64,000 nucleotides of DNA from Salvelinus alpinus (GCF_045679555.1 NC_092100.1:34225106-34289105), one strand, 5' to 3'. Positions 21,370 through 33,005 are shown, counted from the first letter of the stretch. Program-made: numbers and translations. Notes: a model not told the origin generated them from the letters alone.

Positions 21370-22332
21370 CTAAGTGCTTGAAGAGTCTGCTTTGCTCAGC
21401 TCGCTGCCCATGACATCACACAGAAGCTTCTCCGCCATGATGGCTGGCTTCTCCGGGGATTCTTTGGACTCTTCTGGGACGGAGACAGAATTCCAGGCAG
21501 CCTTTACGTCGTCATAGCATTCTGCATCCCCCAGGTCTGTGGCAGATCTGTGGGAGGGGGGAGCATCAGGGACACCCAGGTCCAGAGGGGCGGGGGAGAG
21601 GAAGGGCTCTGGAATGACTGGCTGTAGGAGGAACTCCTGGGAGATGTTTGGCTCTGGGACAGCCTCCTGTTCTATGACGACTGGCTTTGGCTCTGGGACG
21701 ACTGGCTTTGGCTCTGGGACGACTGGCTTTGGCTCTGGGACGACTGGCTTTGGCTCTGGGACGACTGGCTTTGGCTCTGGGACGACTGGCTTTGGCTCTG
21801 GGACGACTGGCTTTGGCTCTGGGACGACTGGCTTTGGCTCTGGGACGACTGGCTTTGGCTCTGGGACGACTGGCTTTGGCTCTGGGACGACTGGCTTTGG
21901 CTCTGGGACGACTGGCTTTGGCTCTGGGACGACTGGCTTTGGCTCTGGGACGACTGGCTTTGGCTCTGGGACGACTGGCTTTGGCTCTGGGACGACTGGC
22001 TTTGGCTCTGGGACGACTGGCACTGGTTTGCTGACTGACACCAGGGGCTCGGGTTCAGGCGGTGCTGGGGCCGGCTCTGGTGCAAGGTCTACCAGTGGGG
22101 CGCTCACCGGCTCCTCCAATGGGGGCTCCGTCTCTGGCTGCTTGGAGGGCTCTGGCTCAGCCTCCTGTACTGGTGCTGGCACTGATTCTACTACTGGTTC
22201 AGTCGCCTCTGCAACCACCACTGGCTCATCAGCTACTGCCTCCACCACAGCTTCCTGCGTGTCGATTGCCTTCTCTGCAGCCTTCTGCTCGGCTGGTGCG
22301 GTATCCCGTCTCCTGCTGATCTTGTTTCCCAT
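21370..22332 (-). CDS. Putative N-myristoylated acidic Pro-rich repeat protein (320 aa)
   Basis: I do not recognise the gene. I start at [10 protein letters not shown] because a splice acceptor (GTCTCCAG) ends six bases before the ATG; the upstream in-frame Met at 22380 would lie in the intron. Gly at position 2 with a following Lys/Arg cluster fits N-myristoylation and membrane attachment, as in BASP1 or MARCKS. Residues 20-100 are Ala/Glu/Val/Pro-rich. Residues 103-215 are sixteen copies of the heptad VVPEPKP, encoded by a 21-bp unit. Residues 216-320 are non-repetitive, with '[16 protein letters not shown]' and '[16 protein letters not shown]', which look like short conserved helices. No membrane segments or enzyme motifs are seen. 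BASP1/GAP43-like function would be a guess from composition. The coding part is one exon. Confidence 0.7.
   Translation of the reverse strand: MGNKISRRRDTAPAEQKAAEKAIDTQEAVVEAVADEPVVVAEATEPVVESVPAPVQEAEPEPSKQPETEPPLEEPVSAPLVDLAPEPAPAPPEPEPLVSVSKPVPVVPEPKPVVPEPKPVVPEPKPVVPEPKPVVPEPKPVVPEPKPVVPEPKPVVPEPKPVVPEPKPVVPEPKPVVPEPKPVVPEPKPVVPEPKPVVPEPKPVVPEPKPVVPEPKPVVIEQEAVPEPNISQEFLLQPVIPEPFLSPAPLDLGVPDAPPSHRSATDLGDAECYDDVKAAWNSVSVPEESKESPEKPAIMAEKLLCDVMGSELSKADSSST
21686..22024 (-). repeat. 21-bp coding minisatellite, about 16 copies
   Basis: The unit (plus strand GGCTTTGGCTCTGGGACGACT) repeats sixteen times with essentially no change. It lies wholly inside the repeat-protein exon, encodes VVPEPKP on the coding strand, and is free of stops in all six frames. 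Confidence 0.97.
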
Positions 22333-22950
22333 GGTGCACCTGGAGACAATGAGACGGGCAGAGTGAGAGAGACACCTCAACTATGAGGAGAGGGCCCGAC
22401 AGCGAGCATATCAGGAGAGGGGGTAAAGGCCATTTGCACACCCAAACTTTGCACTGAGATAAACAACTGGGACAACAAGTCCTGCTTCCTAAGGGTGGCT
22501 GTATCATCACCTGTCTATTTACATGTATGTTACAGGTTTAACAGGTCTGGTGAATCAGTAATCTAAAGAATCATATTTAGTTTGTTGTCTTGGGACTTGA
22601 CACATGAGCTAATGAACTCAACAATGGATAAAATACATTCACCTTTCAGTCACAGCTATTAGGTTGTGTGTGCTGGACTTTTCCCTGACCTTGTGCCTTG
22701 TTTGATTTTCCCAGCACCAGTGCCCAGTTTGGATGTGCTTATTGACTTAGTACGCCATAAATCACAGGCATCAGTGAGAGCAAGTAAACTAACTGTGGAA
22801 ATTAGTGATGCACCGATATTACATTTTTGGTCGATACAGATATCTGACATATTCCTTTCCAAAACAAAAACCTGATACCGATAACCGATATTTAAAATTT
22901 TAGCAGCCTTTTAAGCATTCTAGTACTGTTAAATAATTAACACACACATG

Positions 22951-23150
22951 GACGCAGTCTAAGGCACTGCATCTCAGTGCAAGAGGCGACACCACAGTCC
23001 CTGGTTCGATTCCAGGCTGTATCACATCCGGCCGTGATTGGGAGTCCCATAGGGCGACGCACAATTGGCCCAGCATCAACCGGGTTTGGCCGCGGTAGGC
23101 CGTCTTTGTAAATAAGAATTTGTTTTTAACTGACTTACCAAGTAGAGGTT
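22951..23150 (+). mobile_element. tRNA-derived salmonid SINE
   Basis: The head 'GTCTAAGGCACTGCATCTCA' with B-box-like GGTTCGATTCC is followed by 'GGCCGTGATTGGGAGTCCC' and the tail 'AATAAGAATTTGTT', the usual organisation of salmonid SINEs. It is a SINE, not a working tRNA gene, because the cloverleaf is degenerate. Confidence 0.85.
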
Positions 23151-23290
23151 ACACACACACACTGACCAAAAAGTTATTTTGTTGGCATTTACGCATGTCC
23201 CCATTACCAGTAAAACATCATCAAATTTCTTTCACTTACTTGCTGTGCTGTTTCATTGTTCATTTGTTTCATCCTCAACCAGGATTTCTA

Positions 23291-23633
23291 CGGAACGCCG
23301 TTTGGGTCTTTGCCACGGAACGCCGTTTGGGTCTTTGCCACGGAACGCCGCTTGGGTCTTTGCCACGGAACGCCGCTTGGGTCTTTGCCACGGAACGCCG
23401 CTTGGGTCTTTGCCACGGAACGCCGCTTGGGTCTTTGCCACGGAACGCCGCTTGGGTCTTTGCCACGGAACGCCGCTTGGGTCTTTGCCACGGAACGCCG
23501 CTTGGGTCTTTGCCACGGAACGCCGTTTGGGTCTTTGCCACGGAACGCCGTTTGGGTCTTTGCCACGGAACGCCGTTTGGGTCTTTGCCACGGAACGCCG
23601 TTTGGGTCTTTGCCACGGAACGCCGTTTGGGTC
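23291..23633 (+). repeat. 25-bp minisatellite, 14 units
   Basis: Period 25 (CGGAACGCCGTTTGGG then TCTTTGCCA). Units 1-2 and 10-14 have CCGTTT, units 3-9 have CCGCTT, otherwise identical. The block of seven variant units shows growth by duplication of neighbouring units. Long open frames here are products of the repeat. Confidence 0.97.
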
Positions 23634-24104
23634 CACTATTGTGCCTAATCCTTATTGTGGCTAGCTTCACAACACAACCAAGTCTGGTCGAACCTCACTA
23701 GCCAGATGAAGCTAGCTGGCTGCTTATAACGTTAGCTTTGGGCAACAGGGTTAAGTAGCTGGATAGCTATTTATTGTCATTAACTGAAGTTCAATTTCAA
23801 TAGGCGAACAAAAAGTGGCAACCTAGCTAATACTTACTCACAAGGATTCCTAAATCATTGCTACAAATAATGAAAATGACTACAGTTTCTAGTGGTCATT
23901 GTTATCAGGCTGGTTGTATTGGTGCTAGCTAGGTACAAAGCTAAAGCTAGCTACCCCAGAAGTTGCGGTCAAACAAATGATGCTTTATTACCAACGCGGT
24001 ATTGCAAACACATCTTTTGTGGCCGGTGTGTGCAGACTTTAAAAAAAAGCTTTGACAGTGCTACTGTATCTTTTTTGAAACACAAAGACCCAAACGGCGT
24101 TCCA
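23291..24104. mobile_element. TA-flanked MITE whose left terminal repeat is a minisatellite
   Basis: The right end is the inverse of CGGAACGCCGTTTGGG plus TCTTTG (one mismatch), and TA stands outside both ends (23289-23290, 24105-24106). At the left the same sequence, as part of a 25-bp unit, is repeated fourteen times (23291-23633). The 450-bp interior has no coding content. Confidence 0.75.
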
Positions 24105-24553
24105 TAGTATGCATGTCTTGAAGCTAATAGCAGTTACGCTATTACTGTGTAACTCCGGAAGGGCAACATCTGAAAAATAACGCACTTGGTAGTGTGTACC
24201 GGTGCTCGACCAGTCGGCGAACCCACGACAGAGAACAGTTGATTGTCAAGGGCAAGGAATCCCATTATCTTGGCTTTAATGGATTTCGCCTTTTGAGCTG
24301 TCTCGCTGAAATGTTCTTACCAATTTCAAATGACTGCTCGACTTGTTGACTGCTCGATCCCCACAGCAGACATTGTGAGCTAGGTTAAAAATGTGGTGTT
24401 GCACATGTAGCGCAAAATGTAATTACGGCATGTACCTACATTATATTAGGTATGCACGTCAGCTTTGACATCTGTTTTTCACATCGGCACTTTTAGCTAA
24501 TATTGGCCGATTCCGATATGTTCACCGATATATTGTGCATCCCTAGTGGAAAT

Positions 24554-26309
24554 AAGTGTTTGGTTACCAACTGAACACCGCTCTCATCGCCACAAGCTAA
24601 ACCAGTGAGGAGAAGGTGTAGAGTGTAATATCTGAGTCAACTTGTCTTATGCTGCCAGGGGTGGGAGGATACAGCATTTAGTCTACTTCTCAAAGTGGTT
24701 TATCTGCTCTGTCACCAACAATGAACTGTGGATTTCGAGTTGGCTTATCATCATCTAACCATGGTGAGACTTGTCCCTGATGAACCAGTAATGTGACAGC
24801 CACGTCAGAATTATTTACACCACTGGCAGTTGCATTATCATTCTATTGTATGTGGTATGATTAGTGTGAACTGTCCATGTCACTGAACTTCTGAGGAATC
24901 CTTTGTTTCTACATGCATTTTTGGACTTATAAATATCATTCATTTTATATACCCACTGATTCTTAAAGAACATAACTTATAAATGCCTCATGAGGTTAGT
25001 TCAACTGTCATACACCATCAGAACCCAAAACACAAGCTTGTTTTACTTCAATGTTTGTAAACAAACACTGTTTAGCCTAAAAACATGGTTAAAACTATCC
25101 TTTTGATATCATGGATGGTCATCAGTCCTTACATCCCCAGCCCATTCTATGAATTTGAGAGTGGTTTCATTTCTCCAGGCCCATCTCTAAGGTTCGTACC
25201 AAAACACAGGTGGGGTGACCTTTGTTATTATTTCAATTAAGGATTCTAGCTTTAACCTATCCAATCCCTTCACAAATTATCCATGTGCATTTACTTCAAA
25301 CAACTTCACTATTCTGCAAGTGGTTGATGCAATTCAGCAGATACAAAAATGGTAAACTACTATGTTTAAATATTGGGATCATACTTAGGGGAATTTCACC
25401 AACCAAGTTGTGCTACACAGGTTAAGAGGCACTATTGACCTGGATGCATTGGAACATAATGTTCCTTCCCGTGCAGGATCCCTTCCCGTGCAGGATCACG
25501 TGTCCGCTCTATGGAGCGTATAGTGTCGTCGTCCCCCCCCCCCCCCCAGGGGTGGGCGCGCCGAGCTGCAAGCGCACGTGCGTGGTATGTAGGCTACATG
25601 TCCATGGGCACCGCGGGTGCATGCGACGATTTAAAACAATCCTCGAAAACGCGTTGGAGTCAAACTATGCGCGACGAAGAAACGATCGATTCACACACTG
25701 CCACACACTTGTTTTCCGCTCCAAATAAAGTACACGACGGATGCGCAAACGGTGAAATTGATTGTCTCAAATAAATGCGCGCAGTAAGATTAATTGGGGT
25801 TTATACCGTTAAATATTTGTCAAACTGAACATGCACAAAAGCCACTTAAGTTAATCAAAGTTATTGATGACCATCAATGTTTCTCTTAAGGTAATCTCAT
25901 TAAGCTAATTACCACCCAAATCACACCTTCCTCCAGCTGCTGTTTACTAGGCAGCACAAAAATGGGTCCCAGTCCGACATCGTCTACACACAGACAGCCC
26001 TCTAAACTCACCCATCACCAAAGTAACCCGCACACCGCACTGAGACATCCACCGCTGCGCATAATCATACAACAAATTAGCATTAATCAACGGGGAATGA
26101 GCGGACCTTGTGTTCGGGAGATGAAATTGAACAGAGAAAGAACAAAAGAGAGCTGATGAGGTAGGCGGGGTCGCCGATTACTGAACAAGCTGCAACAGCC
26201 TCGAGTGAAAAACACTTACATAAAACGTCAGGCTAATTGAAAAATAACAAAAAATACATAAATAATGACTTTTCTACATTATAGAGTGCAGTGTAGAGAA
26301 TATATTTAC
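24554..26309. other. Intron or intergenic sequence with one dispersed repeat
   Basis: 24930-25215 is a dispersed repeat ('CCTCATGAGGTTAGTTCAAC', 'ATATCATGGATGGTCAT', 'TTTCTCCAGGCCCAT'). Its inverse copy is at 54395-54660. 25530-25550 is a poly-C run. 25540-25700 is CpG-richer, possibly a second start region. Nothing else is recognised. Confidence 0.5.
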
Positions 26310-26510
26310 CAACCTTGGTAACGGAATTAAAACGCGAATTGAAGCCGTGCTAGAGAGCGGGGAGTTCTTCTTGCGCTCTCACGACTTGGCGAGGCATGCA
26401 CAGACTGACAGAGAAGGGGAGGAAAGTTTGGACAGAGGTTTAGTCGGTGTTGTCTGGGATGTCAGTATTTGTGCGCGCGCCCACTGTCGCTCGTACGCCC
26501 GGAGACTGTG
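26310..26510 (-). promoter_or_regulatory. Possible promoter and non-coding first exon of the repeat-protein gene
   Basis: A G+C- and CpG-richer island (GCGCGCGCCCAC, CGTACGCCCGG) stands out from AT-rich surroundings. On the minus strand it ends in a good splice donor (GGTTG then GTAAAT at 26309). The coding exon 4 kb downstream begins at an acceptor just before its ATG, so a 5' non-coding exon is required somewhere upstream. This is the best candidate seen. Confidence 0.35.
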
Positions 26511-26839
26511 ACCATGTTCCAACAGATAAATGTATCCTTCCTTCCCTCCATCCTTCCTTCCTTATTTCATCCCTACCTTCCACTCCTTCTTGAATGGTCC
26601 ACTGGTCTGGATGTATGAAAGCAATAAAGTGGAATCTTTCCTTTCACCTGGCCAATCATTTGAGATCAGTGATTTCTTCTGGGAGCTGTTGTAAGGATGC
26701 TGTATAAAAGTATTGTAAGAACTATATATGTTGTTTTTTCTCTCAAATAGACAACCTCCTCCTAATGAATGTGATGGAGTGGGCACTAGGCAGTGCATTT
26801 TCTTTCTAGCCTCTAGTTTTGCTGAAGGCTTACTGTAAA
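26511..26839. other. Intergenic sequence, nothing recognised
   Basis: AT-rich, with a short (CCTTCCTT)n-like stretch at 26530-26580. No gene or classified element. Confidence 0.5.
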
Positions 26840-28255
26840 TAGCTTAGGGTATTGAAAATCAATACATTTACTGGGATGTTTGTCTCCCTCAATTTTTCAA
26901 TTGTCAATTTAAGGGGCCTTATTGGCATGGGAAACATATGTTTACATTGCCAAAGCAAGTGAAATAGATAATAAACAAAAGTGAAATAAACAAGAAAAAA
27001 TTTGTCATTGTTGTTCATTTTCTTAGGTTGTCTGCTTGAAATGTTTAGATTTTAAAGGGAAGCTGAGAGGTCAAATATACTGTTTAGGTTTTCTACTACC
27101 AAGTTTACACCTTCACTATTACAGTGAAACGTTTTGTCCAGGTAGTTGTCTAAAAGGGATTTAATTTGTTGTTGCAAATAGTTTTTTGGTAGGTTTCCAC
27201 ACTACTTTCCTTCCATCTATAGCATTTCTTAATATTATTCAGTTCCTTTGGCTTTGATGCCTCATGATTGAGTATTGCTCAGACTATGATCTGATAGGGG
27301 TGTCATTGGGTTGACTGTGAACACTGTGAGAGTCTACAGTACTACTGCCAAGAGATGAGCTATATGTGTACCTACTGTAGGAGTCCCCTCGAAGCCTACC
27401 ATTGACTATGTACATACCCAGCATGCGATAGAGCTGCAGGAGTTGTGACCCTTTTTTGTTGGTTATGTTGTCGTAGTTGTGCCTAGGGGGGCATATGGGG
27501 GAGGGAATGCTGTCACCTCCAGGTAGATGTTTGTCCCCCTGTGTGCTGAGGGTTCTTGTCCAAATTAGCATACCCCCCGAGTCCCTTCCCTGTTTCACAC
27601 CTGGTAGTTTGGGGAATGAGACTACCAGCTCTCTGTAACCTAGAGGGCAACCAGTGGGTCCCTCTCCTCTATACCATGTTTCGTGTAGGATGACAATGTC
27701 TGTATTTCTGATTTATTTGGTGATGTCCAGGTTCCTGCTCTTTAGGCCAAAGGCAGATGACCTCAGGCCTTGGATATTCCAGGATGAGATAGTGAAGGCT
27801 TTGTGTTCCTTAATGTGTCCAATGTTGTTAGTCATGTGGTTTGGCCTCAGACCAGTAAGTCTGAGCAGAGCCTGCTTAGCATCTGGTACATGCCATTGGC
27901 TTGGGCTAGTGTAAGAGTGGGGGTTGGGCCTGTTTGCCTGTTCACGGCCTGAGTGTATGTGTGACTTTCATGTTGAGGCCCTCTTTGCGGGAGTGGGGGG
28001 CATGGGGTGGGCAGGAGGGGCATAGGTCTGATCTGAGGGGGCCTATATGAGGTGTGGGCATGGTTGGTTTGGGGGGTATTGATTGGTTGGGGTGGGGGTG
28101 TGGATGTGGCTGGTGGTGCTGTGGTCTGGATGTAGGTCCTCTCAGCGTGGGTCCTCTATGTGTAGGTCTCTCTCTCTCTCGCTCCTCTCTCTCGCCCCTC
28201 TCTCTCTCTCTTTCTCGCTGCTCTCGCTCTCTGTCTCTAGCCTCCTCACACATTT
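26840..28255 (-). mobile_element. LINE with AP-endonuclease, 5' and middle part, decayed
   Basis: Minus-strand reading gives a basic first frame (28253-27942, Arg/Glu-rich then Pro/His-rich, probably ORF1 remnant). The endonuclease start follows: 'ISSWNIQGLRSSAFGLKSRN', 'TDIVILHETWYRGEG', then 'GDSIPSPICPPRHNYDN' and 'GSQLLQLYRMLGMYIVNGRL'. A deletion removed much of the endonuclease centre. Bases 27240-27040 resemble the segment after it, and 27000-26890 ('GGCATGGGAAACATATG') a tail region known from other salmonid copies. The reverse transcriptase is absent. Family probably L1/Tx1-like. A piece of the reverse transcriptase of the same kind of element is at 40445-41038. Confidence 0.65.
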
Positions 28256-29247
28256 AGGACATGGGTTTCAGAAGTTGGTTTGGCCTGTCTCCTGGCGAGC
28301 AGTGAAGCTATTGCAGGAGATTTTTCACCGAATGGAATGAATGAAACATAAACATTTTGGCTGACTTGTAATACCCTGGAATGATTGGTCTGAGTTGACA
28401 ACACTAATGCTCCAGTGCTGTATTTACTATAGTTTGGCCCAGTGTGGTTGGCCCTAACTATCAGAGACATTTGCAGAATATGACCAACAGGTTTAAGCCC
28501 AGGTCATCTGAGCACCACAACACTGTGTAGCTCACTGAGCTAAGCCACCATTACCTTGGGGGAGCTAACACAAGTCTTCAGGTCTGAAACAATTTTACTC
28601 ATCATACGACGTGGTTCACCAAAACACCTTTGTTACATACACTATGTTAGACACCAGTGGTTCTGGTTGCAGGGTGGGTAAGTTTTGTATGTTAGTGCTG
28701 TGCCTCTAAGTGAGCGTACCAGAAGATTGCCCTGAACACACGAGGCCTGCCTTCCTGATACAAAGTACACTCAATCACAATCTAACTTCCTGTTTGTCCT
28801 GGTATCTATTTCCTGGTTCTAGAAGATGGTTAACTTGTTATCAGAGAGGAAGAGGTGAAGTGAGGGGGTTATCTCTTGCCAAAATAATGCCAATGTGTTT
28901 CTATCGACTTAAGCAGACCTACGCTTGCTGCCTGCCGGGACAACGACTACCATTGTTAGGGCAGAGACTCCAGGGCTGCCATATTACTATGGCTGACCCA
29001 GTAAAGCAATACATTTCACTGCACCTATCCGGAGTATGTGTAAAAAAAAAACGGTTTATTTTTCATTTTATTATGAGCACCTTCTTATTATATACAGATC
29101 TGTTATCATGTCTGAATGAAAACATGGAAACTGGTAGCAATATCTATTTCCTTGTGCAATAATGTGGTTACTGCAGTAAGGTTAATCATCAGCTCCCATC
29201 CTCACACCTTTTACTCAGTATCCATGACTTACAGTCCTCACCATATG
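28256..29247. other. Intergenic sequence, nothing recognised
   Basis: No coding or repeat structure that I can name. The 150-codon plus-strand frame at 28710 has no recognisable motif and no splice context. Confidence 0.45.
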
Positions 29248-30010
29248 TATGCTGAACAAAAATATAAATGCAACATGCAACAATTTCAATTATTTTACTG
29301 AGTTACAGTTCATATAAGGAAATCAGTCAATTGAAATAAATTCATTAGGCCCCACTTTATGGATTTCACATGACTGGGCTGGGCCTGGAAGGACTTTGAA
29401 GCCAGGCCCACCCACTGGGGAGCTGGGCCAGCCAATCCCCACAAAAGGTCTTTATTACAGACAGAAATACTCCTCAGTTTCATCAGCTGTCCGGGTTGCT
29501 GGTCTCAGACGATACCGCAGCTGAAGAAACCGGATGTAGAGGTCCTGGCCTACGTGGTCTGCGTTTGTGATGCCGGTTGCACGTACTGCCAAATTCTCTA
29601 AAGCGATGTTGGAGGCGGCTTATGGTAGAGAAAGGAACATTACATTCTCTGGCAACAATTCTCATGGACATTACTGCAGTCAGCATGCCAATTGCATGCT
29701 CCCTCAAAACTTGAGACATCTGTGGCATTGCGTTGTGTGACAAAACTGCACATTTTAGAGTGGCCTTTTATTGTCCCCAGCACAAGTTGCACCTGTGTAA
29801 TAATCATGCTGTTTAATCAGCTTCTTGATATTCCACACCTGTTAGGTGGATGGATTATCTTGGCAAAGGAGAAATGCTCAGTAAGAGGGATGAAAACAAA
29901 TTGGTGCACAACATGTGAGAGAAATAATGTTTTTGTGAGTATGGATGGGGGAACTTTTATTTCATGGGACCAACACTTTACATGTTGCGTTTATATTTTC
30001 GTTCAGTATA
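29248..30010 (-). mobile_element. Internally deleted Tc1-like element
   Basis: Same terminal repeat family as the copy at 16066 (ends GCTGAACAAAAATAT and ATATTTTCGTTCAG, TA outside). Only the N-terminal HTH region remains ('MRIVARECNVPFSTISRLQ' within 29743-29483). 763 bases against about 1440 for the longer copy. Its right flank is shared with that copy's right flank. Confidence 0.82.
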
Positions 30011-32737
30011 GATATTAGTTTGATACAATTTTATGCAATGCATGACTATGGGTGTGTGAGTGTGGTTTAAACATGCATGAAACATAGGAGACTGAATGGG
30101 AGAAGAAAAGGTATATGAAAGTGCATAGTAAAAACAACAGTAAAAACGACCGCAGGAGCTCATACTTTTCTTACATGGAGGAAACTGACAGTTTGTAAAT
30201 GTCAAAGCTATTTGGAGCTTTACCAGCAATTGGACTTAGGTTCTGATCATTAGTGAGATGAACATGTCGAGTCAAACTTCCGTTCAACACTCCTGTGCTA
30301 TCTGGGAGGCTTCTGATCTCAGAACTGTTTTACAATTATGATTTCAATTATATTCATATTCGAGTATTTCTGATAACCAGGATTTGCCCCTTTTTATTTT
30401 ACTTCAGAAAACTAATAGTCAGAGACTATACCATGAGCCTACATATGACTCTAGCTAGCTTTCACTATGTCTTCCTATTCCTATTCCAATATGTCTTTCT
30501 TAAGTCTTCGAAAGCCAAGTTAACAAACAGATTACCGACCATTTCGAATCCCACCGTACCTTCTCCGCTATGCAATCTGGTTTCCGAGCTGGTCATGGGT
30601 GCACCTCAGCCACGCTCAAGGTCCTAAACGATATCATAACCGCCATCGATAAAAGACAATACTGTGCAGCCATATTTATCGACCTGTCCAAGGCTTTCGA
30701 CTCTGTCAATCAATGCCTTCTTATTGGCAGACTCAACAGCCTTGGTTTCTCAAATGAGTGCCTCACCTGGTTCACCAACTACTACTCAGATAGAGTTCAG
30801 TGTGTCAAATCGGAGGGCCTGTTGTCCGGACCTCTGGCAGGCTCTATGGGGGTGTCACAGGGTTCAATTCTCGGGCCGACTCTCTTCTCTGTATACATCA
30901 ATGATGTCGCTTTTGCTACTGGTGATTCTCTGATTCTCTGATCTATCTTTACGCAGACGACACCATTCTGTATACTTCTGGCCCATCTTTGGACACTGTT
31001 AACAAACCTCCAGACGAGCTTCAATGCCATACAACACTCCTTCCGTGGCCTCCAACCGCTCTTAATTAAATGCAAGCAAAACTAAATGCTTCGAGCATCA
31101 CTACTCTGGACAGTTCTGACTTAGAATATGTGGGCAACTATAAATACCTAGGTGTCTGTTTAGACTAAACTTTTTTCCAGACTCACATTAAGAATCTCTA
31201 ATCCAAAATTAAATCTAGAATTGGCTTCCTATTTCACAACCAAGCCTCCTTCACTCATGCTGCCAAACATACCCTCTTAAACTGACTATCCTACCGATCC
31301 TTGACTTCGGCGATGTCATTTACAAAATAGCCTCCAACACTCTACTCAGCAAATTGGATGTAGTCTATCACAGCGCCATCCGTTTTGTCACCAAAGCCCC
31401 ATATACTACACACCACTGCGACCTGTATGCTCTCGTTGGCTGGCCCTCGCTTCATATTCGTCGCCAAACCCACTGGCTCCAGGTCATCTATAAGTCTTTG
31501 CTAGGTAAAGCCACAGCCTTATCTCAGCTCACTGGTCATCATAGCAGCACCCACCCGCAGCATGCGCTCCAGCAGGTATATTTCACTTGTCACCCCCAAA
31601 GTCAATTCCTCCTTTGGTCGCCTTTCCTTCCACTTCTCTGCTCCCAATGACTGGAACGAATTGCAAAAATCACTAATGCTGGAGACTTACGTATATCTCC
31701 CTCACTAACTTTAAGCATCAGCTGTCAGAGCAGCTTACTGATCATTGCACCTGTACATAGCCCATCTGTAAATAGCCCACCCAACTACCTCATCCCCATG
31801 TTGTTATTTATTTTTTGCTCCTTTGCACCCCAGTATCTCTACTTGCACATTCATCTTCTGCACATCTATCACTCTAGTGTTTAATTGCTAAACTGTAATT
31901 ATGTCGCCACTATGGCCTATTTATTGTCTTACCTCCCTAATCTTACTTTGCACACACTGTATATAGACTTTTCTATTGTGTTATTGACTTTATGTTTGTT
32001 TATCCCATGTGTAACTCGGTGTTGTTTGTGTCACACTGCTTTGCTCTATCTTGGCCAGGTCGCAGTTGTAAATGAGAACTTGTTCTCAACTGGCCTACCT
32101 GGTTAAATAAAAGTGAAAATAAATAAATAAAAATAGGCCAGTAGCCCATCCCCTAATTCTGTGTGGTGACCACATCTCTGAGTGGAGATATGAAGTGTTG
32201 TTTATTGAGTTCAGAGCCTGTGGAATGATAGGAATCACATCTGGGGAAGAACAGCTTGCTGGTCTGACTGTTGTTATGTCTGGCAGATCTAGGATCAGAT
32301 CTATGATGATGTTACCCTCTCCAGATCCTATCCTTAATCATCATGGATGAAACACAAAACTGACCAATGGAAGTGTATGTGTGTGTGGCCACAAGTTATG
32401 TCCTCAAACTTTTAATGTTCTGTAATATGTCATGTTTCATGTCTTGTATAGACCACAAGAAAAGTAGCTGCTGCTTTCGCAACAGCTTATGGGGTTCCTA
32501 ATAAAATACCAAAATACCCTCACTGACCTAGTCTGCACTGTCATAAGGGAGAGACTGAGCGATGTGGAGGGTGTATTCAGTGAGTAAACTGTTCAAAACT
32601 TGCAGATAGAAATGTAATGAATAGAGCTGACCTGAATCTCGATTCTACATTAAAAACAATTATATTGGTTCTACACTATACGTCTCTATCTGTTCATTAA
32701 TGCCGCATCCTCCCTGAGGTTTATGAGTCAGGAAGAT
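30011..32737 (+). repeat. Duplicated intergenic segment, copy B (interrupted by a LINE)
   Basis: 30011-30479 and 32131-32737 together match 17506-18458 and 18857-18905. Copy B lacks the SINE present in copy A and carries a LINE that copy A lacks. The duplication therefore predates both insertions. Confidence 0.88.
30480..32130 (+). mobile_element. L2/CR1-like LINE, 5'-truncated 3' half
   Basis: Reverse transcriptase blocks are clear: 'MQSGFRAGHGCTSATLKVLN', 'AIFIDLSKAFDSVNQCLL', 'GVSQGSILGPTLFSVYINDV', then 'LYADDTILYTSG' after a frame change near 30935, and a C-terminal region 'VVYHSAIRFVTKAPYTTHHC'. The 3' UTR ends 'CTGGTTAAATAAAAGTG' with an AAATAAAT tail. The empty site in copy A sets the borders to within a base or two. 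Several frame changes make it inactive. It belongs to the family seen at 1-2030. Confidence 0.9.
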
Positions 32738-32893
32738 CTTGGCAAAGGACAAATGCTCACTAACAGGAATGTAAACAAATTTGTGCACAACATTTGAGAG
32801 AAATAAGCTTTGTGTGTATGGAACATTTCTGTGATATTTTATATTTTATGGGACCAACACTTTACATGTTGCATATATATTTTGTACAGTATA
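32738..32893. mobile_element. Solo Tc1 end fragment
   Basis: Resembles the terminal 150 bases of the 16066 and 29248 elements ('GAGAGAAATAAGCTTTGTG', 'GGGACCAACACTTTACATG'). Confidence 0.7.
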
Positions 32894-33005
32894 TTTGAAC
32901 AGTGAAGCTAAAATTCAAATTTTAGCTCTCTACTCCAGTAATTTGGAATTGAGAAAAAATAATATTATCAAATTATATGAGGTGACAGTACTGAATTTAC
33001 ATACA

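Larger units (their letters stand above)
22803..24545. mobile_element. Non-autonomous hAT-type element with nested insertions
   Basis: Ends TAGTGATGCACCGATAT and (reverse) TAGGGATGCACAATATAT form imperfect terminal repeats, flanked by an exact 8-bp duplication GTGGAAAT (22795-22802 and 24546-24553). The interior holds a SINE (about 22951-23150) and a smaller TA-flanked element (23291-24104). No transposase is recognised. It sits in the intron proposed for the repeat-protein gene. Confidence 0.85.

Noticed and set aside
21539-22366. 275-codon plus-strand frame (Gly/Ser/Thr repeats) across the repeat-protein exon
   Set aside because: It is the antisense shadow of the 21-bp array and flanking low-complexity sequence. 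The minus strand has the splice acceptor, myristoylation-type start and non-repetitive ends.
22951-23030. tRNA gene
   Set aside because: A- and B-box-like parts are present, but the fold is degenerate and the sequence continues into a SINE body and tail.
23291-23633. CRISPR-like regular array
   Set aside because: Units abut with no unique spacers, in a vertebrate genome. It is a minisatellite. The same applies to the 40-bp array at 35775-37365.
23120-23701. Several overlapping frames of 92-193 codons on both strands
   Set aside because: Products of the stop-free 25-bp minisatellite unit. No other coding evidence.
25435-25774. Plus-strand frames in a CpG-rich stretch
   Set aside because: They depend on a poly-C run and show no motif. 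The CpG content may mark a regulatory region rather than a gene.
28710-29162. 150-codon plus-strand frame
   Set aside because: No motif, no splice context, ordinary composition for non-coding DNA. Kept as unannotated.
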